Below, piece by piece: positions 1 to 6,206 of a DNA stretch of 20,906 nucleotides (position 1 is the first letter of the stretch; each line of letters begins with the position of its first letter). The position numbers and the translations under genes were made by a program. Source of the DNA: an uncultured Faecalibacterium sp. (lineage in GTDB: Bacteria > Bacillota > Clostridia > Oscillospirales > Ruminococcaceae); assembly GCA_900772565.1 (NCBI GenBank), contig CAAHET010000040.1, positions 1 through 20,906 on the forward strand. Direction: 5' to 3'. The notes under the pieces are model-generated. The model was not told the DNA's origin and searched no databases. It saw nothing but the letters and a program-made list of their open reading frames with translations.

Positions 1-32
1 GATGCAAGCAAGAAGTAATCCTTAAAAGACAG

Positions 33-61
33 TTGCATCCTGAACGTAAATACGTTATAAT
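33..61 (+). promoter_or_regulatory. Sigma-A type promoter with palindromic spacer
   Basis: A -35 like TTGCAT (33-38) lies 17 nt before a perfect TATAAT (56-61). The -35 matches the consensus only in its TTG. The spacer holds a perfect dyad, AACGTA-AA-TACGTT (43-56), where a repressor could sit. A second inverted pair, GATGCAA (1-7) and TTGCATC (33-39), overlaps the -35. Transcription would start near 68 and reach the terminator at 234-280 without a convincing coding region. Confidence 0.5.
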
Positions 62-67
62 ACTCAC

Positions 68-280
68 AGAGATCCGCTGGCTATGTGATACTATCCTGAT
101 ACTAAAAATCAGCAAGCCACATCTACCACAGCAATCTCATGGAAAAGCGAACATCCAAGATTATAGCTACTAAACAAATTTGCTTAGCAATAATCTGAAC
201 TTGCCGAGTTCGAGTAATCCCCAATAGCACCATCACCCCGGAGGGTTCCGTAAAAATGAAACCTCCCGGGGTGTTTTTTT
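68..280 (+). ncRNA. Candidate small RNA, promoter to terminator
   Basis: This is the stretch of about 210 nt between the promoter at 33-61 and the intrinsic terminator at 234-280. No open frame of useful length with a ribosome binding site was found; the best is a 19-codon frame from the ATG at 139 without a Shine-Dalgarno. It can fold: 160-169 pairs with 185-194 around a 15-nt loop, and 94-98 (CTGAT) pairs with ATCAG just downstream. I do not recognise 6S, tmRNA, SRP RNA, T-box or a known riboswitch. It could also be the decayed end of an older gene. The small-RNA reading is inference from boundaries and structure only. Confidence 0.3.
234..280 (+). terminator. Rho-independent terminator
   Basis: The arm 234-247 pairs with 260-273 over 14 positions, with one mismatch and one G-U pair, around a 12-nt loop. 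Seven T follow directly (274-280). The T-tract is on the plus strand only, so it ends a rightward transcript. The only visible source is the promoter at 33-61 or something left of the window. Confidence 0.8.
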
Positions 281-332
281 CTTCTGGTACGGTCAAATAG
301 ACTGTAATGTTCAAAGTATCTCCTATATCAGA

Positions 333-368
333 GCAAACGCTAACCCTTTTATAGCAGTTTGCGTTTTT
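333..368 (+). terminator. Second terminator-like hairpin
   Basis: GCAAACGCT (333-341) pairs with AGC-A-GTTTGC (353-362, one bulged A) across an 11-nt loop, then G and five T (364-368). It lies about 90 nt after the first terminator and could be a back-up. No coding region ends between them, so its job is unclear. Confidence 0.4.
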
Positions 369-393
369 AATGCACAAGCAACATCCGCAAACT

Positions 394-410
394 GCATATC
401 GCAAATATGC
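394..410. repeat. Dyad upstream of azlC, possible operator
   Basis: GCATAT (394-399) and ATATGC (405-410) form a perfect 6-bp inverted repeat around CGCAA. It sits about 95-110 bp before the azlC -10 box. An operator or part of a hairpin are both possible; no regulator gene is adjacent. The rest of 369-500 is AT-rich non-coding sequence. Confidence 0.25.
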
Positions 411-503
411 CGTTTTGATAGGCACTATTTTTGAAAATTGCGATAAACGCAGTATTTTACACAAAAAAGCCCGAAACCCCTTCCTTCTCCGCCCGCAGGG
501 GAG

Positions 504-509
504 TATAAT
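504..509 (+). promoter_or_regulatory. Likely -10 box of the azlCD operon
   Basis: A perfect TATAAT lies 43 nt before the azlC ATG. The hexamer 17 nt upstream (TTCCTT, 481-486) is a poor -35, so the promoter may need an activator or use a different start. The azlC ribosome binding site (AGGAAAGGGGA, 531-541) follows at normal distance. Confidence 0.45.
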
Positions 510-551
510 AGATTCTGTTGTTTGCAAAATAGGAAAGGGGAAGTATCAACT

Positions 552-1328
552 ATGGAATCGAAGCAGAGGCTTTTGGAGCCGCCGCTCGTCCAAACGGGAA
601 GGGCGGATCAGTTCAGCCGCAAGGTGTTCTGCGATGGAATGCGGGATGGCGTGCCCATTGCGCTGGGCTATTTTGCGGTATCGTTTTCGCTGGGTATTGC
701 GGCACGCAAGGCGGGCTTTACGCCGTTTCAGGGGTTTCTCGTCAGCCTGCTGAACAATGCTTCCGCAGGAGAATACGCCGCATTTGCGCTGATTATGGCA
801 AATGCCACCTATTTTGAGGTGGCAGTCATCACCCTGATCGCCAATGCGCGGTATCTGTTGATGAGCTGCGCACTGGCACAGCGCTTTGCGCCGGAAACGC
901 CCTTCTGGCATCGGCTGCTCATCGGCTACGATGTCACGGACGAGTTGTTCGGCATTACCATTGCCCGCCCGGGTAGCCTGAACCCGTACTATACCTATGG
1001 CGCTATCCTGCTGGCAGCACCGGCTTGGGCTTCCGGTACGGCGCTGGGCATTATAGCGGGCAACCTGTTGCCGCTGCGGGTGGTCAGTGCCTTGAGTGTG
1101 GCGTTGTACGGAATGTTTTTGGCCATCATCATCCCGCCGGCTCGCAAAGACCGGATCGTTGCGGTGCTGGTCGTCATCAGCTTTGCACTAAGTTTTCTGT
1201 GCAGCTATCTGCCGGGCATCTCGGCACTTTCCGAGGGTACCCGCACCATTCTTTTAACGGTGGCAATCTCCGGCGCAGCAGCGGTGCTGTTCCCGGTCAG
1301 GCAGGAGGAAAACGAAGATGATGCATAA
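552..1328 (+). CDS. azlC: AzlC, branched-chain amino acid exporter large subunit
   Basis: Integral membrane protein of 258 aa, usual AzlC length. With AzlD it forms a two-protein exporter of branched-chain amino acids and toxic analogues; this role is known for the family. A short polar N-terminus of about 35 residues is followed by hydrophobic segments, with the family-typical stretch running from DGMRDGVPIALGYFAVSFSL through ASAGEYAAFALI to LIANARYLLMSCAL. The ATG at 552 is chosen because AGGAAAGGGGA (531-541) precedes it; an in-frame TTG at 522 would place this site inside the gene. It overlaps azlD by 11 bp, implying translational coupling. B. subtilis azlCD is controlled by the Lrp-like AzlB, but no such gene is next to this copy. 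Substrate is inferred from family only. Confidence 0.9.
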   Translation: MESKQRLLEPPLVQTGRADQFSRKVFCDGMRDGVPIALGYFAVSFSLGIAARKAGFTPFQGFLVSLLNNASAGEYAAFALIMANATYFEVAVITLIANARYLLMSCALAQRFAPETPFWHRLLIGYDVTDELFGITIARPGSLNPYYTYGAILLAAPAWASGTALGIIAGNLLPLRVVSALSVALYGMFLAIIIPPARKDRIVAVLVVISFALSFLCSYLPGISALSEGTRTILLTVAISGAAAVLFPVRQEENEDDA

Positions 1329-1623
1329 CAATTATATCTATATTGCAGTCATGGCACTGGTGTCCTACGCCATCCGCATCCTGCCGCTGACACTGATCCG
1401 CAAGCCTATCAAAAACCGCTTTATCCAGTCGTTTTTGTACTATGTGCCCTATGTGACGCTGGCTGTGATGACCTTCCCGGCCATCATTCAGGCAACGCAG
1501 AGCCCGGCAGCAGGTGCTGTTGCACTGGTAGTCGGCATTGCCGCCGCATGGTTTGGCGCAAGTTTGTTTCAGGTGGCTGCGGGCTGCTGTGCGGTGGTGT
1601 TCGTGCTGGAATTTTTTATCTGA
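1318..1623 (+). CDS. azlD: AzlD, branched-chain amino acid exporter small subunit
   Basis: A 101-aa membrane protein, the usual partner of AzlC. Three to four hydrophobic segments are visible: residues about 5-22, 43-60, and 65-101 as two close segments. The PLTLIRKPIKNRFIQSFLYYVPYVTLAVM stretch (split here as PLTLIRKPI then RFIQSFLYYVPYVTLAVM) is typical of the family. AGGAGG at 1303-1308 lies 9 nt before the first ATG (1318); the next codon is also ATG (1321), so either could start it. The gene begins inside azlC and ends 22 bp before the SDR gene, so all three are probably one transcript. Confidence 0.88.
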   Translation: MMHNNYIYIAVMALVSYAIRILPLTLIRKPIKNRFIQSFLYYVPYVTLAVMTFPAIIQATQSPAAGAVALVVGIAAAWFGASLFQVAAGCCAVVFVLEFFI

Positions 1624-1645
1624 GAACTCATAGCGGGAGAACAAA

Positions 1646-2482
1646 ATGAAGAAGATCCTTGTAACCGGTGCTGGCGGCTTTGTAGGCTCCCGCGTGATGC
1701 AGCAATGGGCGGGGCGTTACGAGCTGTGCGTCTTTCCCAAAGGCTTTCTGGCAACAGCAGGGGAGGAGACCGTGCGGCAGGCTGTTTTGCAGCAGCGCCC
1801 GGATGTCATTCTGCACACCGCAGCCATTTCGGATACCGGCTACTGCACCGCACACCCGGAACAGGCTTACCGTGCCAATGTGGAGCTGCCGGTCTGGCTT
1901 GCCCGTGCCGCAGCGGAGACCGGCGCAAAGCTGATGGCCTTCAGTTCAGATCAAGTCTATGCAGGTGCAAAGCAGTCCGGCCCGCTGCCGGAAAGTATGC
2001 CGTTGCAGCCTGCCAATGTGTACGGGCAGGGCAAGCTGGAAATGGAGCGGCGGGTGCAGGCACTCTGTCCGAGCGCTGTATTGCTGCGCGCCACATGGAT
2101 GTATGACCTGCCGGGGTATCGGCTGCCCATTCGGGGTAACCTGCCGTTGAATCTTTTGCGTGCAGCGCAGCGGGGAGAATCCATCTGCTTTTCGGTCCGG
2201 GATTTCCGGGGTATCACCTATGTCCGGCAGACAGTGGCGCTGTTGGAGTCGGCCCTGACCCTGCCCGGCGGGGTCTATAACTTTGGCAGTGAAAACGCTG
2301 AAAACATGGTACTGACCGCCCGGCAGTTCGCTGAGACACTGGGGATCACGGTCGATATTCAGGAAACTGACTGGGCACGGAACCTTGCGATGGATTGTAG
2401 CAAGCTGCGGGCGCAGGGCATCGTATTTGATACCACGCAGGCAGGTCTTACGCGCTGTTTGCGGGATTATGGACTGTGCTGA
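1646..2482 (+). CDS. RmlD-like NAD(P)-dependent SDR (sugar-nucleotide reductase family)
   Basis: A 278-aa extended short-chain dehydrogenase. The N-terminal nucleotide-binding loop TGAGGFVG (residues 7-14) opens a Rossmann fold. The active-site region reads FSSDQVY (99-105) and YGQGK (126-130), giving the YxxxK pair Y126/K130. The SSDQVY...YGxxK-LE pattern is that of dTDP-4-dehydrorhamnose reductase (RmlD) and of the MAT2B-type relatives. No other rhamnose gene is near, so rhamnose synthesis is not supported; a general sugar-nucleotide or small-molecule reductase is the safe call. GGGAGA (1635-1640) precedes the ATG. It follows azlD by 22 bp and is closed by the hairpin at 2534-2605. Why it travels with an amino acid exporter is not evident. 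Confidence 0.75.
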   Translation: MKKILVTGAGGFVGSRVMQQWAGRYELCVFPKGFLATAGEETVRQAVLQQRPDVILHTAAISDTGYCTAHPEQAYRANVELPVWLARAAAETGAKLMAFSSDQVYAGAKQSGPLPESMPLQPANVYGQGKLEMERRVQALCPSAVLLRATWMYDLPGYRLPIRGNLPLNLLRAAQRGESICFSVRDFRGITYVRQTVALLESALTLPGGVYNFGSENAENMVLTARQFAETLGITVDIQETDWARNLAMDCSKLRAQGIVFDTTQAGLTRCLRDYGLC

Positions 2483-2533
2483 CCGCAGAAACGAAAATTT
2501 TTCCGTATCGCACAAAAAACAGAGAAAAGCACG

Positions 2534-2605
2534 AAAAAAGCAGGGGATTCTGTATGCTGTCCGCCCGACAGGGTGGGACAAATCATGCGGATGCCCTGCT
2601 TTTTT
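2534..2605 (+). terminator. Long hairpin with A- and T-tracts, terminator of azlCD operon
   Basis: AAAAAAGCAGGG (2534-2545) and CCCTGCTTTTTT (2594-2605) pair perfectly over 12 bp. Inside, 2549-2556 pairs with 2584-2591, and 2558-2566 pairs with 2571-2580 around a GACA loop, so nearly all 72 nt form one long stem. The T-tract suits termination of the SDR transcript 52 nt after its stop. The length is unusual for a plain terminator. Confidence 0.7.
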
Positions 2606-2672
2606 GCTTGTCTGCCGGAGAAAAGTGCGCTTATAGGATGCAGCATTTCTTCATATAAAAAGTCATACTTAT

Positions 2673-2708
2673 TTTACATCTTATCTGCATTTTGCTATAA
2701 TATCTTCG
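2673..2708 (+). promoter_or_regulatory. Strong sigma-A promoter of the permease gene
   Basis: TTTACA (2673-2678, five of six consensus bases), a 17-nt spacer and TATAAT (2696-2701), with an extended -10 TGC (2693-2695). Start expected near 2708, giving a leader of about 60 nt. I see no purine or xanthine riboswitch aptamer in this short leader. Confidence 0.8.
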
Positions 2709-2767
2709 CTTTTTTGCAAAGCATCCGAACCGCATAAACCTTTAAAACCTTGAGGAGAGTGGAATTT

Positions 2768-4165
2768 TTGAAGGAAGTCAAGCTTGAAGAAGCGGCTTAT
2801 CAGTTTGAAGCCAAAATGTCCCTGCGACAGGCGATCCCGCTGGGCTTGCAGCATGTCTGCGCCATGTTCGTGGGCAACCTGACCCCGCTACTGATCATCA
2901 CCAGTGCCTGCGGCATTGCAGGCGGCGAGTTCGCAGACCTGCAGGTCACCCTGCTGCAAAGCGCCATGTTCGTGGCGGGTATCGTCACGCTGGTGCAGCT
3001 GTTCACCATCGGACCCGTGGGCGGCGCAGTACCTATTATCATGGGCACCAGCTCCGGCTTTATCGGCGTGTTCAACAGCGTTGTGGGCACGATGGGCGGC
3101 GGTGTGCTGGCCTACGGCGCCATTATGGGCGCTTCCATCATCGGCGGTATTTTTGAAAGCGTGCTGGGCTTTTTCCTGAAGCCGCTGCGCAGGTTCTTCC
3201 CGCCGGTGGTCACCGGCACGGTGGTGCTTTCCATCGGCCTTTCGCTGATCTCGGTAGGCATCAACTCCTTTGGCGGCGGCAACAAGGCCAAGGACTTCGG
3301 CTCTGTGGAGAACCTGCTGCTGGCGCTGTTTGTGCTGGTGGTCATCCTGTTCTTCAAGCACTGGACTACCGGCTTCCTCAGCTCCTCTGCCATCCTCATC
3401 GGCATTCTGGCTGGTTATGTGGCTGCTTTCATCATGGGTCTGGTGCTGCCCACCACCGGCGTGACTACTGATGGCGTAGAGTTCACCAAGGCATGGGTGC
3501 TCAACTGGAGCAAGGTAGCACAGGCTTCCTGGTTCGCAGTGCCCAAGCTGATGCCGGTCAAGGTGGTATTTGATGCCCGTGCGATCCTGCCGGTGCTGAT
3601 CATGTTCATCGTTACCGCAGTGGAGACTGTGGGCGATATCTCCGGCGTGATGGAGGGCGGCATGAACCGCGAGCCTTCCGACAAGGAACTGTCCGGCGGC
3701 GTCATCTGCGATGGTCTCGGCTCTACCTTTGCCGCACTGTTCGGCGTGCTGCCCAACACCTCCTTCAGCCAGAACGTGGGTCTGGTGGCCATGACCAAGG
3801 TGGTCAACCGCATGGCACTGGCTTCCGGTGCTGTGTTCCTGATTCTCTGCGGCCTGATCCCTAAGCTGGGCGCACTGATCTCCATTATGCCGCAGGCCGT
3901 TCTGGGCGGTGCTGCCGTTATGATGTTCTCTTCCATCGTGGTCAGTGGCATCCAGCTGATCACTAAGGAAAAGATGACCCCGCGCCACCTGACCATCGTG
4001 TCCGTGGCACTGGGCGTGGGCTACGGCATGGGTGCCAACAGCGGCATTCTGGCACAGGCTCCGCAGGCTCTCCAGCTGATCTGCGGCGAGTCCGGCATCG
4101 TTCCGGCTGCTTTTGTGGCGATCCTGCTGAACGTCCTGCTGCCCAAGAACGATATGGCAGAGTAA
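2768..4165 (+). CDS. NCS2 (nucleobase:cation symporter-2) permease, likely xanthine/uracil
   Basis: A 465-aa polytopic membrane protein of the nucleobase-ascorbate transporter family, which imports xanthine, uric acid or uracil with protons. The family QH motif is seen in LGLQHVCAMFVGN near residues 25-37, and the signature QNVGLVAMTK starts at Q335, fitting [QEP]-N-x-G-x4-T-[RKG]. About 12 hydrophobic segments are spread over the length. I start it at TTG 2768 because GAGGAGAG (2752-2759) lies 8 nt upstream; the in-frame TTG at 2750 would overlap that site and has none of its own. It has its own strong promoter and ends 3 bp from the convergent mocA stop. Its place beside a molybdenum hydroxylase operon suggests a purine substrate; uracil cannot be excluded from sequence. 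Confidence 0.88.
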   Translation: MKEVKLEEAAYQFEAKMSLRQAIPLGLQHVCAMFVGNLTPLLIITSACGIAGGEFADLQVTLLQSAMFVAGIVTLVQLFTIGPVGGAVPIIMGTSSGFIGVFNSVVGTMGGGVLAYGAIMGASIIGGIFESVLGFFLKPLRRFFPPVVTGTVVLSIGLSLISVGINSFGGGNKAKDFGSVENLLLALFVLVVILFFKHWTTGFLSSSAILIGILAGYVAAFIMGLVLPTTGVTTDGVEFTKAWVLNWSKVAQASWFAVPKLMPVKVVFDARAILPVLIMFIVTAVETVGDISGVMEGGMNREPSDKELSGGVICDGLGSTFAALFGVLPNTSFSQNVGLVAMTKVVNRMALASGAVFLILCGLIPKLGALISIMPQAVLGGAAVMMFSSIVVSGIQLITKEKMTPRHLTIVSVALGVGYGMGANSGILAQAPQALQLICGESGIVPAAFVAILLNVLLPKNDMAE

Positions 4166-4168
4166 AAC

Positions 4169-4828
4169 TTAGTTTTTTAGCCGGGCAAGGGTCTCCAGCT
4201 GCTGCAACGCCTCCGGGGTGTCTGCATCCAGCAGTTCTGCGCTGTCTGCAATACAGACCGTGCGCACCTGCGCAGGATACTTTTTAAGCAGTACGTTGCC
4301 GCCTTTGTTTTCCGGCAGGGTGAGCAGTTCTGAAAAGAAGTTGCTTCCAAACAGAACGGGACTTCCGACAAGAGGTGTCGGGTCGTTTTCGGCCATGGCT
4401 CCCAGACGGAAGATCTCCCGTTCTGTTTCTTTTTGCCATTTTGCCGGGCATGGCTGCTCCCGGCAGAAGCGCTCTGTCATGGCTTCTACCGTCTCCCGGC
4501 GCAGCAGGGGCTGATCCCCGGGCAGAAACATACAGCCGCTAAGCTTCGGCTGCTGCTCCAGCAGTGTCGAAAGCCCAAGCCGAACGGTATCGTTGCGGCC
4601 AGGCAGACTGTGCAGCAGTACCGGGACGCCCTGCGCCCTGCACAGTGCTTGCACCTCCTCCGAGCGGGTCACCACGATGCGGGCGGCGATACCGGGCGTG
4701 GCAGTGGCGGCAAAAGCCCGGCAGAGCATGGGCTGCCCGCAAAAATCTGCCAGCAGTTTATTTGCGCCAAACCGGCGGCTCAGCCCGGAGGCCATAATCA
4801 CACAGCCGACCGAAAGCGACTTCTTCAT
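4169..4828 (-). CDS. mocA: MocA/YgfJ-like molybdenum cofactor cytidylyltransferase
   Basis: A 219-aa nucleotidyltransferase of the GT-A fold. The nucleotide-binding signature LxxGxSxRxGxxK appears as MASGLSRRFGANK (residues 12-24), and the metal-binding FLPGDQP lies in the middle. The related proteins transfer CMP to molybdopterin to give the cytosine dinucleotide cofactor used by xanthine dehydrogenase-family enzymes; MobA would transfer GMP, and only context favours MocA here. The start at 4828 has GAAGGGG about 9 nt upstream on the minus strand; an earlier in-frame ATG at 4852 has no site. It is divergent from the hydroxylase operon across a 103-bp gap and convergent with the permease, with 3 bp between stops and no terminator there. 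Confidence 0.82.
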   Translation of the reverse strand: MKKSLSVGCVIMASGLSRRFGANKLLADFCGQPMLCRAFAATATPGIAARIVVTRSEEVQALCRAQGVPVLLHSLPGRNDTVRLGLSTLLEQQPKLSGCMFLPGDQPLLRRETVEAMTERFCREQPCPAKWQKETEREIFRLGAMAENDPTPLVGSPVLFGSNFFSELLTLPENKGGNVLLKKYPAQVRTVCIADSAELLDADTPEALQQLETLARLKN

Positions 4829-4863
4829 ACAAAAACACCCCTTCAGCAGCATTTTATAATAGT

Positions 4864-4892
4864 ATTATACCGAAAGCTGTGCTAAAATAAAA
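4864..4892 (-). promoter_or_regulatory. Probable mocA promoter
   Basis: On the minus strand a perfect TATAAT occupies 4869-4864, with a weak -35 (TTTTAT, 4892-4887) 17 nt upstream. It overlaps the presumed promoter of the divergent hydroxylase operon, so the two directions may compete or share a regulator. Confidence 0.45.
4880..4888 (+). promoter_or_regulatory. Probable promoter of the hydroxylase operon (extended -10)
   Basis: TGC-TAAAAT (4880-4888) is an extended -10 element 43 nt before the xdhB ATG. The -35 region (4860-4865) is poor and coincides with the minus-strand -10. A weak promoter of this kind fits regulated expression, but no operator is evident. Confidence 0.4.
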
Positions 4893-4931
4893 GAAGAGAT
4901 ATCGCAGCGATAGAAAAGAGAGGTACTGCAC

Positions 4932-5735
4932 ATGATGACGATCCGAGAATATAAGCGGGCAGAAAGTCTGGAGGAAGCGTGGCAGCTGAACCAGAAAAAG
5001 CCAAACCGCATTTTGGGCGGCATGATCTGGCTGAAGATGGAAACCATCAATGTCGGCACCGCCATCGACCTTTCCGGTCTGGGACTGGACACCATTGAGG
5101 AGACCGAGGACAGCTTTTCCATCGGCGCTATGGTCACCCTGCGCCAGCTGGAACAGCATCCGGGGCTTGCCGCCTATACTCATGGTGCTATGAGGGAGAC
5201 TGTGCGCCATATCGTGGGCGTACAGCTGCGCAATCTGGCGACCGTGGGCGGCAGCATCTACAGTCGGTTCGGCTTTTCGGATGTGCTGACCATGTTCCTA
5301 GCCATGGACTGTGAGGTAGAGCTGTACAAAGGCGGCATCCTGCCTTTGCAGGAATATGCCCAGCGCCCCTATGACCGGGATGTTCTGGTGCGGCTGATCG
5401 TAAAAAAGACACCGATGCAGCTTTATTACCAGTCGGTGCGCAACAGCCAGACCGATATCCCGGTGCTGACCTGCGCTGCCGCCCGGATGGAGACCGGCGA
5501 TTACCGCATCGTCATCGGCGCACGTCCGCTGCGCGCCGTGCGGTTCGAGCTCCCGGCAGAGCCTGCCCTTGCGGCAGAACAGCTTGCCGCACAGTTTGCG
5601 GAAAGCATAAAGGCGCAGATTGTTACCGGCTCCAATATGCGCGGCAGCGCCGAGTACCGCAGGCATCTGGCAGGCGTGCTGACAAAGCGCGCGGTGCTGG
5701 AACTGGAACAGCGTAAAATGCAGGAGGAAAAGTAA
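4932..5735 (+). CDS. xdhB: Molybdenum hydroxylase FAD-binding subunit
   Basis: A 267-aa protein of the CO-dehydrogenase/xanthine dehydrogenase flavoprotein family. It passes electrons from the iron-sulfur subunit through FAD to an acceptor. Landmarks are ILGGMIWLKM (about residues 27-36), the position of the first FAD loop, and LATVGGSIYSRFGFSDVL (near 98-115), the second; the RFGFSD form is, from memory, typical of clostridial small FAD subunits. The C-terminal lobe is the usual CO_deh_flav_C type. GAGAGG (4918-4923) precedes ATG 4932; a second ATG follows at once. It is the first gene of the operon, and its stop abuts the next start with no gap. The physiological electron acceptor is not shown by the sequence. 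E. coli subunit naming is used. Confidence 0.9.
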   Translation: MMTIREYKRAESLEEAWQLNQKKPNRILGGMIWLKMETINVGTAIDLSGLGLDTIEETEDSFSIGAMVTLRQLEQHPGLAAYTHGAMRETVRHIVGVQLRNLATVGGSIYSRFGFSDVLTMFLAMDCEVELYKGGILPLQEYAQRPYDRDVLVRLIVKKTPMQLYYQSVRNSQTDIPVLTCAAARMETGDYRIVIGARPLRAVRFELPAEPALAAEQLAAQFAESIKAQIVTGSNMRGSAEYRRHLAGVLTKRAVLELEQRKMQEEK

Positions 5736-6206
5736 ATGCAGATCACACTTACATTGAACGGTGTCCGGGTATCCGAGGAGATCGCCCCGAATATGCTTTT
5801 GATCGATTTTGTCCGCGCACACGGCTGCAAGAGCGTCAAGCGCGGCTGCGAGACCTCCAACTGCGGTCTGTGCACTGTTTTTATGGACGATAAGCCCGTG
5901 CTGTCCTGCTCGGTGCTGGCAGCCCGTGCCGATGGACATAAGATCACCACGCTGGAGGGCTTGCAGGAGGAGGCTGCCGAGTTCGGTGCCTTTATCGCAG
6001 ATCAGGGCGCAGAGCAGTGCGGCTTCTGCAATCCGGGCTTTATCATGAACGTGCTGGCTCTGTTCCGGGAGCAGCCGTACCCCACTGAAGAGCAGGTGAA
6101 GGAATACCTTGCCGGAAACCTGTGCCGCTGCTCCGGCTACGAAGGCCAGCTGCGCGGCATCATGAACTTTCTGGCATGGAAAAAGCAGAAGGAGGGCGTA
6201 CAGTGA
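5736..6206 (+). CDS. xdhC: Molybdenum hydroxylase 2Fe-2S subunit
   Basis: A 156-aa iron-sulfur subunit of normal length. All eight cluster ligands are present: C38, C43, C46 and C58 for the plant-ferredoxin-type N-terminal cluster, and C95, C98, C130 and C132 for the helical C-terminal cluster next to the molybdenum cofactor. Q94 in EQCGFC is the residue that usually contacts the pterin. Electrons run from the Mo subunit through both clusters to FAD. The ATG follows directly on the previous stop codon, and the TGA overlaps the GTG start of the Mo subunit, so the three subunits are translationally coupled. The symbol follows E. coli usage for the FeS subunit and is not the XdhC maturation factor found later in this operon. 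Confidence 0.93.
   Translation: MQITLTLNGVRVSEEIAPNMLLIDFVRAHGCKSVKRGCETSNCGLCTVFMDDKPVLSCSVLAARADGHKITTLEGLQEEAAEFGAFIADQGAEQCGFCNPGFIMNVLALFREQPYPTEEQVKEYLAGNLCRCSGYEGQLRGIMNFLAWKKQKEGVQ

Noticed and set aside
195..235. tRNA-like T-arm (GTTCGAG) in the left region
   Set aside because: The flanking bases cannot form the five-pair T stem, and no acceptor or anticodon arm fits; not a tRNA or tmRNA.
123..527. Open frame of 134 codons on the minus strand in the left non-coding region
   Set aside because: It crosses two terminator-like hairpins and the azlC -10 box, lacks a ribosome binding site and matches no family I know.
2602..2767. Purine or xanthine riboswitch ahead of the permease
   Set aside because: The leader after the mapped promoter is about 60 nt and lacks the three-way junction and conserved loops of purine aptamers.
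2888..3988. Open frame of 366 codons antisense to the permease
   Set aside because: His/Gln/Gly-rich translation typical of the reverse of membrane-protein codons; no supporting features.
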